Shown in pieces: positions 34,233 through 50,241 of a stretch of DNA of 64,000 nt. Every line of letters begins with the position of its first letter. Positions within the stretch are counted from its first letter, which is position 1. Made by a program: the position numbers and the translations under genes. This DNA is from Hyphomicrobiales bacterium (GTDB lineage: Bacteria > Pseudomonadota > Alphaproteobacteria > Rhizobiales > Rhizobiaceae). The notes beneath the pieces are model-generated. The model saw only the letters and a list, made by a program, of their open reading frames with translations, was not told the origin of the DNA and ran no database searches. Where the stretch lies: NCBI GenBank assembly GCA_900469445.1, contig UBXM01000004.1, forward strand, positions 62,001 through 126,000. The letters run 5' to 3'.

Positions 34233-35315
34233 CTAGTCTTTCCGGAATAGCAGGCTGGAATCGCCGTAGGAATAAAAGCGATAACCTGTCTTGATGGCGT
34301 GGGCATAGGCGTTCTGCATCGTCTCGAGGCCACAAAAGGCCGAAACGAGCATGAACAGGGTGGATTTCGGCAGGTGGAAATTCGTCATCAGCATGTCCAC
34401 CGCCTTGAAGCGATAGCCGGGCGTGATGAAGATGCCGGTCGGGCCGCTCCAGGACTGGATCCTGCCTTCTTCGGCCGCAGCACTTTCTATCAGCCGCAGA
34501 GAGGTGGTGCCGACGCAGACAATGCGCCCGCCCCTCGCCTTCACGGCGTTCAGCCTCTCGGCCGTCTCGGCACTGACATAACCGATTTCCTGATGCATCT
34601 TGTGGTCGACGGTATCGTCGACCTTCATCGGCAGGAAGGTGCCGGCACCCACATGCAGCGTGACGAAGTGGCGCTCGATACCGGCGGCATCAAGCCTGGC
34701 GAAGAGTTCGGGGGTAAAATGAAGCCCGGCTGTCGGGGCAGCGACTGCACCTTCCTCGCGGGCATAGATGGTTTGGTAGTCCTTGCGGTCCTTTTCATCC
34801 TCGGCGCGCTTGGCCGCGATATAGGGCGGCAAGGGAATATGGCCGACGGACATGATCGCCTCGTCGAGCACGGGGCCGGACAGATCGAAGCGAAGCGTGA
34901 CCTCGCCGCCCTCGCCTTTTGCCTCCACCGTCGCCATCAGCGAACCGAGAAGGCAGGTTTCGGACCCGTGGCCGAATTCGATGCGGTCGCCGATCTTGAT
35001 GCGCTTGCCGGGCTTGGCGAAGGCCTTCCAGACATCCGGTTCGGTGCGCATATGCAGCGTTGCCGAAACCTGCTGGCCGCCGGCGCCTTCACGATGCCGC
35101 ACACCTTCGAGCTGCGCCGGGATGACCTTGGTGTCGTTGAACACCAACGCATCGCCGGGTTTGAGGAAATCCGCCAGTTCCGACACGCGATGATCGGTGA
35201 GAACCGGATCATTATCGGGACGCACCACGAGAAAACGGGCGCTATCGCGCGGATTTGCGGGCCGCAGCGCGATGTTTTCTTCCGGCAGATCGAAATCGAA
35301 AAGTTCGACACGCAT
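34233..35315 (-). CDS. queA: S-adenosylmethionine:tRNA ribosyltransferase-isomerase
   Basis: 360 residues. It converts preQ1 in tRNA to epoxyqueuosine using the ribosyl part of SAM. Signatures: [17 protein letters not shown] at the N-terminus, [24 protein letters not shown], and the C-terminal [20 protein letters not shown]. It is full length and cytosolic. It is immediately upstream of tgt with no spacer. The start [11 protein letters not shown] is unambiguous. It precedes TGT in gene order but follows it in the pathway. Confidence 0.97.
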   Translation of the reverse strand: MRVELFDFDLPEENIALRPANPRDSARFLVVRPDNDPVLTDHRVSELADFLKPGDALVFNDTKVIPAQLEGVRHREGAGGQQVSATLHMRTEPDVWKAFAKPGKRIKIGDRIEFGHGSETCLLGSLMATVEAKGEGGEVTLRFDLSGPVLDEAIMSVGHIPLPPYIAAKRAEDEKDRKDYQTIYAREEGAVAAPTAGLHFTPELFARLDAAGIERHFVTLHVGAGTFLPMKVDDTVDHKMHQEIGYVSAETAERLNAVKARGGRIVCVGTTSLRLIESAAAEEGRIQSWSGPTGIFITPGYRFKAVDMLMTNFHLPKSTLFMLVSAFCGLETMQNAYAHAIKTGYRFYSYGDSSLLFRKD

Positions 35316-35398
35316 GGCTTATTTGGGGCCTGTTCTTGAAATGCGTAAGCCCGCCCCGCCTTTTAAAAGACGGTGCGGGCCAAAAGCGAAAGCTCGAC

Positions 35399-35908
35399 TT
35401 AAACGTCTGCTGCGACGCGGACCGAGATGATCGAATCCGGATCCTGGACCGGCTCGCCCTTCTTGACCTGATCGATGACGTCCATGCCTTCGATGACCTG
35501 ACCCCAGACCGAATACTGCTTGTTCAGCCAAGGAGCGTCGGTGAAGCAGATGAAGAACTGCGAGTTGGCGGAGTTCGGGCTCTGCGAACGGGCCATCGAG
35601 CAGGTGCCACGGACGTGCGGAACGGCCGAGAATTCGGCCTGCAGGTCCGGCTTGTCGGAGCCGCCCATGCCGGCGCGCGACGGGTTGAAGCTCTCGCCAC
35701 CCTTCTTGCCGAACTTGACGTCGCCGGTCTGCGCCATGAAGTCAGGAATAACGCGGTGGAAAACAACGCCGTCATAGGCTTCTTCGCGGGCCAGTTCCTT
35801 GATGCGGGCAACGTGGCCCGGCGCCAAGTCCGGCAGAAGCGAGATCACGACCTTGCCCTTGGTGGTTTCCATGATGAGGGTGTTCTCGGGATCCTTGATC
35901 TCCGCCAT
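35399..35908 (-). CDS. Peptidyl-prolyl cis-trans isomerase, cyclophilin type (cytosolic)
   Basis: 169 residues, a minimal cyclophilin fold without a signal peptide. The catalytic Arg and Phe lie in VVFHRVIPDFMAQTGD, the conserved QFFI in NSANSQFFICF, and the active-site loop follows. It accelerates proline isomerisation in the cytosol. It is about 93 bp downstream of a second, exported cyclophilin gene on the same strand; the pair resembles E. coli PpiB and PpiA in location but arises from a local tandem arrangement. Confidence 0.94.
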   Translation of the reverse strand: MAEIKDPENTLIMETTKGKVVISLLPDLAPGHVARIKELAREEAYDGVVFHRVIPDFMAQTGDVKFGKKGGESFNPSRAGMGGSDKPDLQAEFSAVPHVRGTCSMARSQSPNSANSQFFICFTDAPWLNKQYSVWGQVIEGMDVIDQVKKGEPVQDPDSIISVRVAADV

Positions 35909-36001
35909 GTGCTTCTCCTTGTTTACCTTTTGGGCTTTGCCTTTAAGGCTCTTCTTCGAGTTGAAAAAATCGCGGCTGTGCGCCGTTATTTCCTGGTGTC
36001 G

Positions 36002-36568
<567 letters not shown>

Positions 36569-36593
36569 TTGAAACTCCGTGGTTCTGAACAAA

Positions 36594-37088
36594 TCAGCGC
36601 GAGAATTTTGATTTCAAGGCCGCCAGCACGGTTGGCGGCACAAAAGCGGCCACATCGCCTCCCATGGCGGCGATCTGACGAACCAATGTGGCCGTTATGG
36701 GCCGGGAAGCGGTTCCAGCCGGCAGGAACACCGTCTGAACGTCCGGCGCCATCTGGCGGTTCATGCCGGCCATCTGCATTTCATAGTCCAGATCCGTTCC
36801 GTCGCGCAGGCCGCGGATCAGCAACTTGGCGCCATTGGCGCGGGCTGCGTCGACAACGAGGCGGTCGAAGGAGACGACATCTATATTGGCGGCCTTTTCC
36901 GGCACGCTGTCCTTCAGCGATGCGCGGATCAGCTCTGCCCGCTCTTCGAAGGAAAACAGCGGCGTCTTGCCCGGATGGACGCCGATCGCGACGATCACAC
37001 GGTCGGCAACCTGCAGCGCCTGAACGAGAACATCGAGATGCCCGTTCGTCATCGGATCGAAAGATCCTGGGTAGAAAGCAGTCGTCAT
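36594..37088 (-). CDS. coaD: Phosphopantetheine adenylyltransferase
   Basis: 164 residues, full length. It transfers AMP from ATP to 4'-phosphopantetheine, the penultimate CoA step. The nucleotidyltransferase motif is [13 protein letters not shown], the triad-like [18 protein letters not shown] region follows, and [13 protein letters not shown] corresponds to the ISSTLVR motif. The start at 37088 ([10 protein letters not shown]) is standard; the longer frame is not. It heads a minus-strand series coaD, two cyclophilins, queA, tgt and recX. Confidence 0.97.
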   Translation of the reverse strand: MTTAFYPGSFDPMTNGHLDVLVQALQVADRVIVAIGVHPGKTPLFSFEERAELIRASLKDSVPEKAANIDVVSFDRLVVDAARANGAKLLIRGLRDGTDLDYEMQMAGMNRQMAPDVQTVFLPAGTASRPITATLVRQIAAMGGDVAAFVPPTVLAALKSKFSR

Positions 37089-37279
37089 GCCTGGAGCCAG
37101 CCCCTGACTTTGCCGGTTAAGATTCCCCGGCCTTTTGTCACGTCGCCCCCTCCTCCGCAAGGGTCGAGCGGCAGTCGACGCCGTGAATGCTGGATGAACG
37201 GGCCATTCAAGGTCGTTTCAGTCGCGGTTTGTTTTACTGCGGGCATTGGCAGGGCTCCTGTCAGGTCATGGAGAGATAA

Positions 37280-37366
37280 ATGCTGGTTCTGGTTGTCCTT
37301 GGTGCTGTTCTTGCAGCTTTCGTCCTCGAAAGCGTGCTCTTCGTACTGGAGCAAGACGAGGCCTAA
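37280..37366 (+). CDS. Small hydrophobic protein, 28 aa
   Basis: ATG with GGAGAG 4 nt upstream. The product is a single hydrophobic helix (MLVLVVLGAVLAAFVLESVL) with an acidic tail, EQDEA. It looks like a single-pass small membrane protein of the inner membrane. It lies between coaD (divergent) and two more small genes on the + strand. No homologue is recognised. Confidence 0.5.
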   Translation: MLVLVVLGAVLAAFVLESVLFVLEQDEA

Positions 37367-37501
37367 GGGATCAGAAACCTGAACGCCAGATGAACGACCC
37401 CTTCAGGGAGACTTCAGAAGCGTTCAGTTAAGTTTCTCTCAAAATGCGGTGGAACCCGTGTGCGCATGATGTGCCGGGGCCTAGTAAGAAGGAATGCGGA
37501 T

Positions 37502-37678
37502 ATGTTTAAGCGGAACCCGATGATGCTCGACAAGGTCACCATGATCAACGTTGTCTGGACGTCGATGATCGCCGTGATGCTGACGGCAACGGTTACCCTT
37601 TACCAGAACAAGTCCGATCCGTCGGAAATGAACTACTCGCAGATGACCGGTCGTTATCAGGACGTATCCTACTACTAA
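37502..37678 (+). CDS. Small single-pass membrane protein, 58 aa
   Basis: A short basic N-terminus (MFKRNPMMLDK) is followed by one TM helix (MINVVWTSMIAVMLTATVTLY) and a polar Tyr/Ser-rich tail ending in DVSYY. The ATG at 37502 has GAAGGA 8 nt upstream; the longer frame from 37460 is not supported. No domain is known. It is the second of three tiny membrane-protein genes in a row. Confidence 0.65.
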   Translation: MFKRNPMMLDKVTMINVVWTSMIAVMLTATVTLYQNKSDPSEMNYSQMTGRYQDVSYY

Positions 37679-37713
37679 TCGGGCCGAACAGGCCCAAGCC
37701 CGAGAGGCCGGCC

Positions 37714-37848
37714 ATGTTCGAAACCCTGGCAGTTCTTGCAATCCTGATCAGCAGTCTGTGTGTCGCGTCAGTGGCGTTTACGGTTTCCGCGCTTCACCGC
37801 GAGCGTGGAGACATTGAAGATTTCGTCCGCAGGCACAGCGCGTTCTGA
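37714..37848 (+). CDS. Small single-pass membrane protein, 44 aa
   Basis: An N-terminal TM helix (FETLAVLAILISSLCVASVA) is followed by a charged tail (HRERGDIEDFVRRH). GAGAGG lies 6 nt before the ATG. It starts 35 bp after the 58-aa gene, so the two probably share a transcript that ends at the palindromic terminator 37915-37946. No homologue is recognised. Confidence 0.65.
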   Translation: MFETLAVLAILISSLCVASVAFTVSALHRERGDIEDFVRRHSAF

Positions 37849-37914
37849 AGAAGCCTGCCCAGTTTGGCTTCACAAGGATCGAAGTCACCACAGAGTGTCA
37901 GACTTATCAAATTC

Positions 37915-37946
37915 AAAAGCCGGAGAACATGTTCTCCGGCTTTTTT
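37915..37946. terminator. Bidirectional terminator between the small membrane genes and gyrA
   Basis: A 30-bp perfect palindrome: AAAAGCCGGAGAAC, then the centre AT, then GTTCTCCGGCTTTT. T runs follow on both strands. It serves the + strand small genes and the minus-strand gyrA. Confidence 0.92.
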
Positions 37947-37985
37947 CGTATCTGACTTCAAGTGGATGAATGGAAGCGGCGCGCA

Positions 37986-40823
<2,838 letters not shown>

Positions 40824-41048
40824 ATCGGATCACGATCTCTGTACGGAATCAGTTGCATTTTTATATCGGAAAGAGGTAACGAGCGCCAATTTCCGCAAGG
40901 GTTTTGAACAGCTTTCAACGCCATTCACGGCAAGACTTTGTCCATACCGCGTGTGCGGCAAAGGTCCTGACTTCCCGTTAAGCCGGGAGTGTCCTAACAA
41001 TCATCCATTGCGTTCGCAAGGAACTCGAACCATCAAGGAATTATATAT

Positions 41049-41678
41049 ATGGCGACTGCCGATGCGCTGATCAACGCAATGACGACGATGCTGGTGACGC
41101 TGGACCCACCCGGCCTCGCTCCCGTCTTCCTTGGCCTGACCGTGGGTATGACTGCGGCACAGCGCAAGCAGGTGGCCCTGCGCGGCTCGATCATCGGCTT
41201 CGGCATCCTGACCGTCTTTGCCCTGTTCGGTGCCGGCGTGCTCGGGCTTCTGGGCATTTCGATGGGCGCATTCCGCATCGCCGGTGGCCTGTTGCTGTTC
41301 TGGATTTCGTTTGAAATGGTTTTCGAACGGCGTCAGGAACGCAAGGAAAAGACCTCGCAGGCGGCAATCACGATCGACCATATCCGGGATCTGGCGGTGT
41401 TTCCGCTGGCCATTCCGCTGATCGCCGGGCCGGGCGCGATTTCTGCAACCGTGCTGCTTGCCGGCACGTTTACCAGCCCATTCGATCGCGCGCTGCTGAT
41501 CTCTGTCATCGCCCTGATGATGGTCATTCTCTATTTCACGCTGCAGCTTGCCGAACGGCTGGACCGCATCCTGGGCGTCACCGGGCGCGCAATCCTGACC
41601 CGGCTTCTCGGCGTGCTTCTGGCTGCACTTTCGGTACAGTTCGTCGTGGACGGGGTTCGTTCCGCCTTCAGCCTTTGA
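41049..41678 (+). CDS. MarC family integral membrane protein
   Basis: 209 residues, about six TM helices. The MarC (UPF0056) pattern is visible: LVTLDPPGLAPVFLGLT near the start, LRGSIIGFGILTVFALFGAG, and the second-half motif FPLAIPLIAGPGAISATVLL. Despite the name, its role is unknown; it is not part of multiple antibiotic resistance in most species. The Shine-Dalgarno is AAGGAA. It is divergent from gyrA. Confidence 0.93.
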   Translation: MATADALINAMTTMLVTLDPPGLAPVFLGLTVGMTAAQRKQVALRGSIIGFGILTVFALFGAGVLGLLGISMGAFRIAGGLLLFWISFEMVFERRQERKEKTSQAAITIDHIRDLAVFPLAIPLIAGPGAISATVLLAGTFTSPFDRALLISVIALMMVILYFTLQLAERLDRILGVTGRAILTRLLGVLLAALSVQFVVDGVRSAFSL

Positions 41679-41783
41679 TTTTGCATCATCGGTATTTTTG
41701 ACAGACAACAAATCAGCTTCGTCTGATAGAAGCAGGCAGCCGCGGATTCGTGCGGCTGCATTTGTCTGACCAAAGGAATACCG

Positions 41784-42926
41784 ATGTTATCCATGCTGCG
41801 CCGGATGCTGCCCGACACTCAGTCCGTCAGCAAAAGGGAGCGGTTGCGCGCCTCCGCGGGCGCGCTCATGGGAGTTTTGCTCACCGGATTTCTCGGAAGC
41901 CTGGCCATCGGCCTCGATCCCGCCCTGCCCGCACTGATCGCGCCGATGGGTGCTTCCGCCGTATTGCTGTTTGCCGTTCCCGCCAGTCCGCTTGCCCAGC
42001 CATGGTCGATCCTCGGCGGAAATACCACGGCAGCGATTGTCGGCGTGACGGCGAGCCTGCTGGTCGCCGATCCGTTCGTCGCGGCGGCGCTAGCGATCAG
42101 CATCGCGATCGGATCGATGATGACGCTGCGCTGCCTTCACCCGCCGAGTGGGGCAATCGCGCTGACCGCCGTTCTCGGCGGCCCGACAATACACGATCTC
42201 GGTTATGCCTTTGTCATCTGGCCGGTCCTGGGAAATTCGCTCGCCCTGCTTGCACTGGCGCTGATATTCAATAATGTCACCGGCCGCAGATATCCGCACA
42301 GGGTGAAGCTTGCCCCCGTCGATCACGGGACCAAGGACCCCGCCCCCATCCAGCGCATCGGGTTCTCATCGGAGGATCTCGATGAGGTGCTGAAGGAATA
42401 TGACGAGTTTCTCGACATCGATCGGGACGATCTCGAAGCCATTCTGAGGCGCACCGAGCTGCGCTCCTATCGCCGCCGCGCCGGCGATCTCGACTGCGAC
42501 AGTTTCATGTCCCGCGACGTGATCGCCGTTTCGCCGGTGACATCCTTGAGAAAGGCGCAGAAGCTGATGCACTCGCATCACATCAAAGCGCTGCCGGTGA
42601 TCAATCACAGGAAGGAAGTCGTCGGCATCGTCACGCAGACCGATCTGTTCGGCAAGGTGGACTGGGCCGACAGGCCGGAAGGTTTCCTTGCCCGGGTGCG
42701 CATGGCGATCTCAGGCACGGTTGCACCGCGCGGCCTTGTCAGCCGCATCATGACCACGCCGGTCAAGACGGTACGCCCCGAAACGCCTCTGGCGGAGGCC
42801 ATCATCATGTTTGCCGAAAATGGCCTTCACTACCTGCCCGTGGTGACGGCGGACAACACGCTCACCGGCATTCTCTCCCAATCCGATGTTCTCGTGGCGA
42901 TGCTTACGGACGTGAACGAGATCTGA
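41784..42926 (+). CDS. HPP family membrane protein with CBS pair
   Basis: 380 residues in two parts. The N-terminal HPP domain (residues about 25-165) has four TM helices, with LIAPMGASAVLLFAVPASP and the name-giving CLHPPSGAIALT. The C-terminal half holds two CBS domains (about 230-285 and 320-375) with FMSRDVIAVSPVTS and IMTTPVKTVRPETPLAE. CBS pairs usually bind adenosine nucleotides and so sense energy state. HPP proteins have been linked to nitrite transport in plastids; here the substrate is unproven. It is separated from marC by 105 bp. Confidence 0.92.
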   Translation: MLSMLRRMLPDTQSVSKRERLRASAGALMGVLLTGFLGSLAIGLDPALPALIAPMGASAVLLFAVPASPLAQPWSILGGNTTAAIVGVTASLLVADPFVAAALAISIAIGSMMTLRCLHPPSGAIALTAVLGGPTIHDLGYAFVIWPVLGNSLALLALALIFNNVTGRRYPHRVKLAPVDHGTKDPAPIQRIGFSSEDLDEVLKEYDEFLDIDRDDLEAILRRTELRSYRRRAGDLDCDSFMSRDVIAVSPVTSLRKAQKLMHSHHIKALPVINHRKEVVGIVTQTDLFGKVDWADRPEGFLARVRMAISGTVAPRGLVSRIMTTPVKTVRPETPLAEAIIMFAENGLHYLPVVTADNTLTGILSQSDVLVAMLTDVNEI

Positions 42927-42947
42927 TCGACATCGGGCCGATCGCGA

Positions 42948-43214
42948 TCAGCGATCGGTGCGCTTTGCCTTCAATATCCGCTTCCAGATCGTTCCGCCGA
43001 GGAACTTGTTGAAGACAACGAAATAGGCGACGATCAGCGCGAAGCACAAAAGTGCCGGCCAGCCGTCGAGCGCAAAACCGTTTTCCGTTCGTCCGCCGAA
43101 GAGCGACGACACCAGAAAGCCGGCAACCCAGAAGATCGTGAAGAAGTCGAGGATGGCGGCCAGAACGATACGCCATGTCGAAGGCTGCCTGGGAATGTCG
43201 GTCGCGTCGCTCAT
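42948..43214 (-). CDS. Small RDD-like membrane protein
   Basis: 88 residues with two TM segments (about 18-38 and 53-73) and a C-terminal GGTIWKRILKAK, which resembles the end of an RDD domain. It is shorter than standard RDD proteins, which have three helices. The function is unknown. It lies 62 bp downstream of ssb behind ssb's terminator and converges with the HPP gene (21 bp apart). Confidence 0.8.
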   Translation of the reverse strand: MSDATDIPRQPSTWRIVLAAILDFFTIFWVAGFLVSSLFGGRTENGFALDGWPALLCFALIVAYFVVFNKFLGGTIWKRILKAKRTDR

Positions 43215-43250
43215 AAAAACTCTCCGGTTTCGGTAATTCTGGCATTCATG

Positions 43251-43274
43251 AAAAAGGCGCCTCGCGGCGCCTTT
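43251..43274 (-). terminator. Rho-independent terminator of ssb
   Basis: Stem GGCGCC with a 4-nt loop (TCGC on +) and flanking AAA/TTT pairs extending it to 9 bp. A five-T run follows on the minus strand, 2 bp after the ssb stop. Confidence 0.92.
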
Positions 43275-43276
43275 GA

Positions 43277-43855
43277 TCAGAACGGGATGTCATCATCCAG
43301 ATCGCGGGAAAAATTGCCGCCCGACGACTGACCGCCGCGGCCACCCTGACCACCGCCTTGATTGCCGCCCTGGCCGCCGGAGCGCGGACGATCGTAATCA
43401 TTGCCGCCGCCGTAACCGCCGCCGAAGTCGTCACCGCCGCCGCCGAAATCGCCCGAGCCGCCACGACCGCCACCGAAGCCGCCACGGTCACCGCCGCCTT
43501 CGCCACGGCCGTCGAGCATGGTCAGCGTCGAGTTGAAGCCCTGCAGCACCACTTCCGTCGAGTAACGGTCGTTACCGTTCTGGTCCTGCCACTTGCGGGT
43601 CTGCAGCGCGCCTTCGATATAGAGCTTGGCGCCCTTCTTCACATATTGCTCGATGACCTTGCAGAGACCTTCGTTGAAAACGACGACCGTATGCCACTCG
43701 GTCTTTTCCTTGCGCTCGCCTGAATTGCGGTCGCGCCAAGTTTCCGACGTGGCAATGCGAAGGTTGCCGATCGGACGGCCGTCCTGGGTCCGACGGATTT
43801 CCGGATCTGCACCGACGTTGCCGATCAGGATGACCTTGTTGACGCTACCTGCCAT
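43277..43855 (-). CDS. ssb: Single-stranded DNA-binding protein
   Basis: 192 residues. An OB-fold domain (about 1-115) has [40 protein letters not shown] and [19 protein letters not shown] Gly-rich flexible linker (about 118-180, many GG and GGN repeats) follows, then the acidic tip DDDIPF, which recruits repair and replication proteins. The tip and length are standard. It is divergent from uvrA across a 305-bp region with a LexA box, so it is probably SOS induced. Confidence 0.98.
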   Translation of the reverse strand: MAGSVNKVILIGNVGADPEIRRTQDGRPIGNLRIATSETWRDRNSGERKEKTEWHTVVVFNEGLCKVIEQYVKKGAKLYIEGALQTRKWQDQNGNDRYSTEVVLQGFNSTLTMLDGRGEGGGDRGGFGGGRGGSGDFGGGGDDFGGGYGGGNDYDRPRSGGQGGNQGGGQGGRGGQSSGGNFSRDLDDDIPF

Positions 43856-44009
43856 AATCTCTCACCTTACTCTGCCGCCACCGCGGCCTGAAACCAATCC
43901 ACCCACCATAGACCAAAGGCCGGGCAAGGCGCGACCTCCCCCGCATCCCTCATCCACAGTTTACGACATTGGCAGGCCTCAGCCTGCGGTCGGTAGCAGT
44001 TTAAATTTT

Positions 44010-44024
44010 GTTCTTTATTTGTTC
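44010..44024. promoter_or_regulatory. LexA (SOS) box between ssb and uvrA
   Basis: GTTC-TTTATTT-GTTC, an exact match to the alphaproteobacterial LexA operator GTTC-N7-GTTC. It lies 137 bp from uvrA and 155 bp from ssb in an AT-rich region and could serve both. Confidence 0.85.
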
Positions 44025-44160
44025 TATTTTATTCCTATACTCCTGTCAACGGAGTCGGAACCGCAGCCGATTGTGGCAGTTTCGCCTCGACAGGCGCGGA
44101 TCAATTACTACATAAGGGCCTTCAAATCCTCCCCAGATGGGCCTCCCAAAAGGCATAACG

Positions 44161-47082
<2,922 letters not shown>

Positions 47083-47109
47083 CTGGCGGCTCAACATTTG
47101 GAGGGGAAG

Positions 47110-47913
47110 ATGAGCAAGAGCGGTACGATCCGAACCGGCATCGGTGGCTGGACCTTCGAGCCCTGGGAAGGCACGTTTTACCCCGACAAGCTCACCAAGA
47201 AGCGGCAGCTCGAATACGCGTCGAGCAAGCTTTCGGTGATCGAGGTGAACGGCACCTATTACGGCTCGCAGAAGCCGGAAACCTTTGCGAAATGGGCGTC
47301 GGAAGTGCCGGACGGGTTCATCTTCTCACTCAAGGCCAGCCGTTTCACCACCAACCGCAAGGTTCTGGCCGATGCCGGTGAATCGATCGAAAAGTTCCTG
47401 ACGCAGGGGCTGGTGGAACTTGGGGATCATCTCGGTCCTCTCCTCTGGCAATTCGCGCCGACGAAGAAGTTCGAGCCGGAGGATTTCGAGGCTTTCCTGA
47501 AACTATTGCCGGAGAAACTCGAGGGCCTGCCGCTTCGCCATGTCGTCGAGGTTCGCCATGACAGTTTCAAAGTGCCGGAATTCGTCGCACTTCTCGAAAA
47601 ATACAATATCGCGCCTGTCTGCGCCGAACATTTCGATTATCCGATGGTCGCCGACGTCACGGCGGATTTCGTTTATGCGCGACTGCAAAAAGGGTCGGAT
47701 GACATCCCGACCTGTTACGCCGATGCCGACATGAAGGCCTGGGCAAAAAGATTGAAAACCTGGGCAGAAGGCGGTGTGCCGGAAAGCCTGCCCCTGGTCG
47801 ACGAAAAGCGGGTGGTGAAAAAACAGCCGCGCGACGTCTTCGCCTTCTTCATTCATGAGGGCAAGGTCAACGCCCCTCAGGGCGCGATGGCGATGCAGGA
47901 ACTGGTCGGCTAG
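47110..47913 (+). CDS. DUF72 domain protein
   Basis: 267 residues of the DUF72 (YecE-like) TIM-barrel family: TGIGGWTFEPWEGTFYP at the start, YASSKLSVIEVNGTYYGSQK, and WQFAPTKKF mid-way. The start at 47110 has GGAGGGG 6 nt upstream; the TTG at 47098 is less likely. It lies 27 bp after uvrA and is probably cotranscribed with it, a hint of a DNA-damage connection. The biochemical function is unknown. Confidence 0.9.
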   Translation: MSKSGTIRTGIGGWTFEPWEGTFYPDKLTKKRQLEYASSKLSVIEVNGTYYGSQKPETFAKWASEVPDGFIFSLKASRFTTNRKVLADAGESIEKFLTQGLVELGDHLGPLLWQFAPTKKFEPEDFEAFLKLLPEKLEGLPLRHVVEVRHDSFKVPEFVALLEKYNIAPVCAEHFDYPMVADVTADFVYARLQKGSDDIPTCYADADMKAWAKRLKTWAEGGVPESLPLVDEKRVVKKQPRDVFAFFIHEGKVNAPQGAMAMQELVG

Positions 47914-48013
47914 CGCATGTCTCCCGAAAGTGGCCACCGGTTTCGGGATAAAAAATGCGTAAGAACAAAGAGCTGAAGCGCGACAAGCTGATCTGAAGGA
48001 TCGCGACGCGCTT
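47914..48013. repeat. Rhizobial palindromic intergenic repeat (copy C, double hairpin)
   Basis: The first hairpin is GCGCAT...ATGCGT with inner CCCGAAA/TTTCGGG (47913-47960). The second is AAGCGCG/CGCGCTT (47976-48013). It fills the whole gap between the DUF72 stop and the nnr stop. Confidence 0.7.
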
Positions 48014-49509
48014 TAGGGCAACCCGGCAAGGTCGGCCATGGCGCGACCGGCATGGTCGGCAAGATCCTCCGCCGTCATGCCCGGCCCGGCAATCCTGGCG
48101 GTTTCGCCATGCAGGTAGACACCGGCGGCGGCCGCCTCAAAGGCCGGCATGCCCTGCGCCAGCAACGCCCCGATCATGCCGGCCAGAACATCGCCGGATC
48201 CGGCCGTGGCAAGCCAGGCCGGGCCGTTGGTATTGATCGCCACGCGGCCATCCGGTGCGGCAATCACCGTATCTGCCCCTTTGTAGACGATTGCCGCATG
48301 CGCGCGTTGTGCGGCCCTTAGCGCCTTTTCGGGCTTGCTCAACGTCTCGTCCGACGCGAGGTCGGGAAAAAGACGTCCGAATTCACCCTCATGCGGCGTC
48401 AGGACCAGCCGCGTCTCTCCCGGCGCAAAAGCGTCGAACAGAATTGCGGGTTCATCCTTGAACGAGGTGATGCCGTCCGCATCCAGCACCAGCGGCTTGT
48501 CTTTCAAGGCCAGAACGAAGTCGCGAGCGCGGCTTCCTATGCCGAAGCCGGGACCAAGCACGAAGGCCGAAAGCCTGGCGCTTTCCAGCCATTCGGCCAG
48601 TTCAGCGTCAGTGTCGACCCGCCGCAGCATGACGGCCGTCAGGTGAGCGGCATTCGCCGCCATCGCGTCTGCTGGAGACGCCATCGTCACGAGCCCGGCG
48701 CCGGTTTTCAGGCCGGCAAGCGCGCAAAGCCTCGCAGCGCCCGTCTTCGACGCCTCGCCCGAAAAGACGGCGAGATGCCCTCGCCTGTATTTGTGGCTTT
48801 CGGGACCGGCGAGCGGCAAGGACGATGCCCATATTGCAGGCCGGTTTTCGGAAAACGCGCCGGCCGTAGCCTCAACGATACGCTTCGGAATGCCGATATC
48901 GACAACCTCCATATCACCGGAGAGAGACTTTCCGGGAAGCAGAAGATGGCCCGGCTTTCTGGCCATGAAGGTTATGGTGCATTCGGCCTGAAAAGCCGAG
49001 CCCAGAGGCCTGCCGCTGCGCCCGCTGACGCCGGACGGCAGATCGACGGCCAGAACCGGCAATCGGGCCTCGGCAACCGCGGCAATCACGTTCGCGACCT
49101 GCGACGGAACATCGCGCGACAGGCCCGCGCCGAAAAGCGCGTCGATGACAATATCTCCGGCCAGCGGATCGAACTCCGGAAGCGGAGCCACGTCCGCACC
49201 CCAAGCCTCGAAAGCCAGTCTTGCATCACCTTTCAGGCTTCCGGTTTCACCAAGGGCAAAGACCGCCACGCAAGCCCCGGACGCGGCGAGCGCGCCTGCC
49301 GCAACATATCCATCTCCGCCGTTATTTCCCGGCCCGCAAAGAACGGCAAACCGAAGCGCTTGCGGAAAGCGGCGCAGCGCGGTGGCAGCCACGGCATGAC
49401 CGGCGCGAACCATGAGATCAAAGGAGGAAATTCCGGATTCAGCCGCCATGAGATCGGCATGCGCCATTTCATCCGGCGTCAGCAGAATATGAGATGGAAG
49501 GTGAGCCAT
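48013..49509 (-). CDS. nnr: Bifunctional NAD(P)HX epimerase/dehydratase
   Basis: 498 residues. The N-terminal YjeF_N (NAXE) domain (about 1-210) epimerises damaged NAD(P)HX, with FAVLCGPGNNGGDGYVAA. The C-terminal ribokinase-like NAXD domain (about 225-490) dehydrates it back to NAD(P)H using ADP: LVLTPHEGEFGRLFP and the GTGD-like NTNGPAWLATAGSGDVLAGM. This is the usual bacterial fusion of the two repair activities. It is cytosolic. The upstream region is shared divergently with glnB. Confidence 0.95.
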   Translation of the reverse strand: MAHLPSHILLTPDEMAHADLMAAESGISSFDLMVRAGHAVAATALRRFPQALRFAVLCGPGNNGGDGYVAAGALAASGACVAVFALGETGSLKGDARLAFEAWGADVAPLPEFDPLAGDIVIDALFGAGLSRDVPSQVANVIAAVAEARLPVLAVDLPSGVSGRSGRPLGSAFQAECTITFMARKPGHLLLPGKSLSGDMEVVDIGIPKRIVEATAGAFSENRPAIWASSLPLAGPESHKYRRGHLAVFSGEASKTGAARLCALAGLKTGAGLVTMASPADAMAANAAHLTAVMLRRVDTDAELAEWLESARLSAFVLGPGFGIGSRARDFVLALKDKPLVLDADGITSFKDEPAILFDAFAPGETRLVLTPHEGEFGRLFPDLASDETLSKPEKALRAAQRAHAAIVYKGADTVIAAPDGRVAINTNGPAWLATAGSGDVLAGMIGALLAQGMPAFEAAAAGVYLHGETARIAGPGMTAEDLADHAGRAMADLAGLP

Positions 49510-50192
<683 letters not shown>

Positions 50193-50241
50193 CCGGCCCG
50201 GCGTGACCGTTCATATCGTTACTGAAATCGAGGAACCTGTA

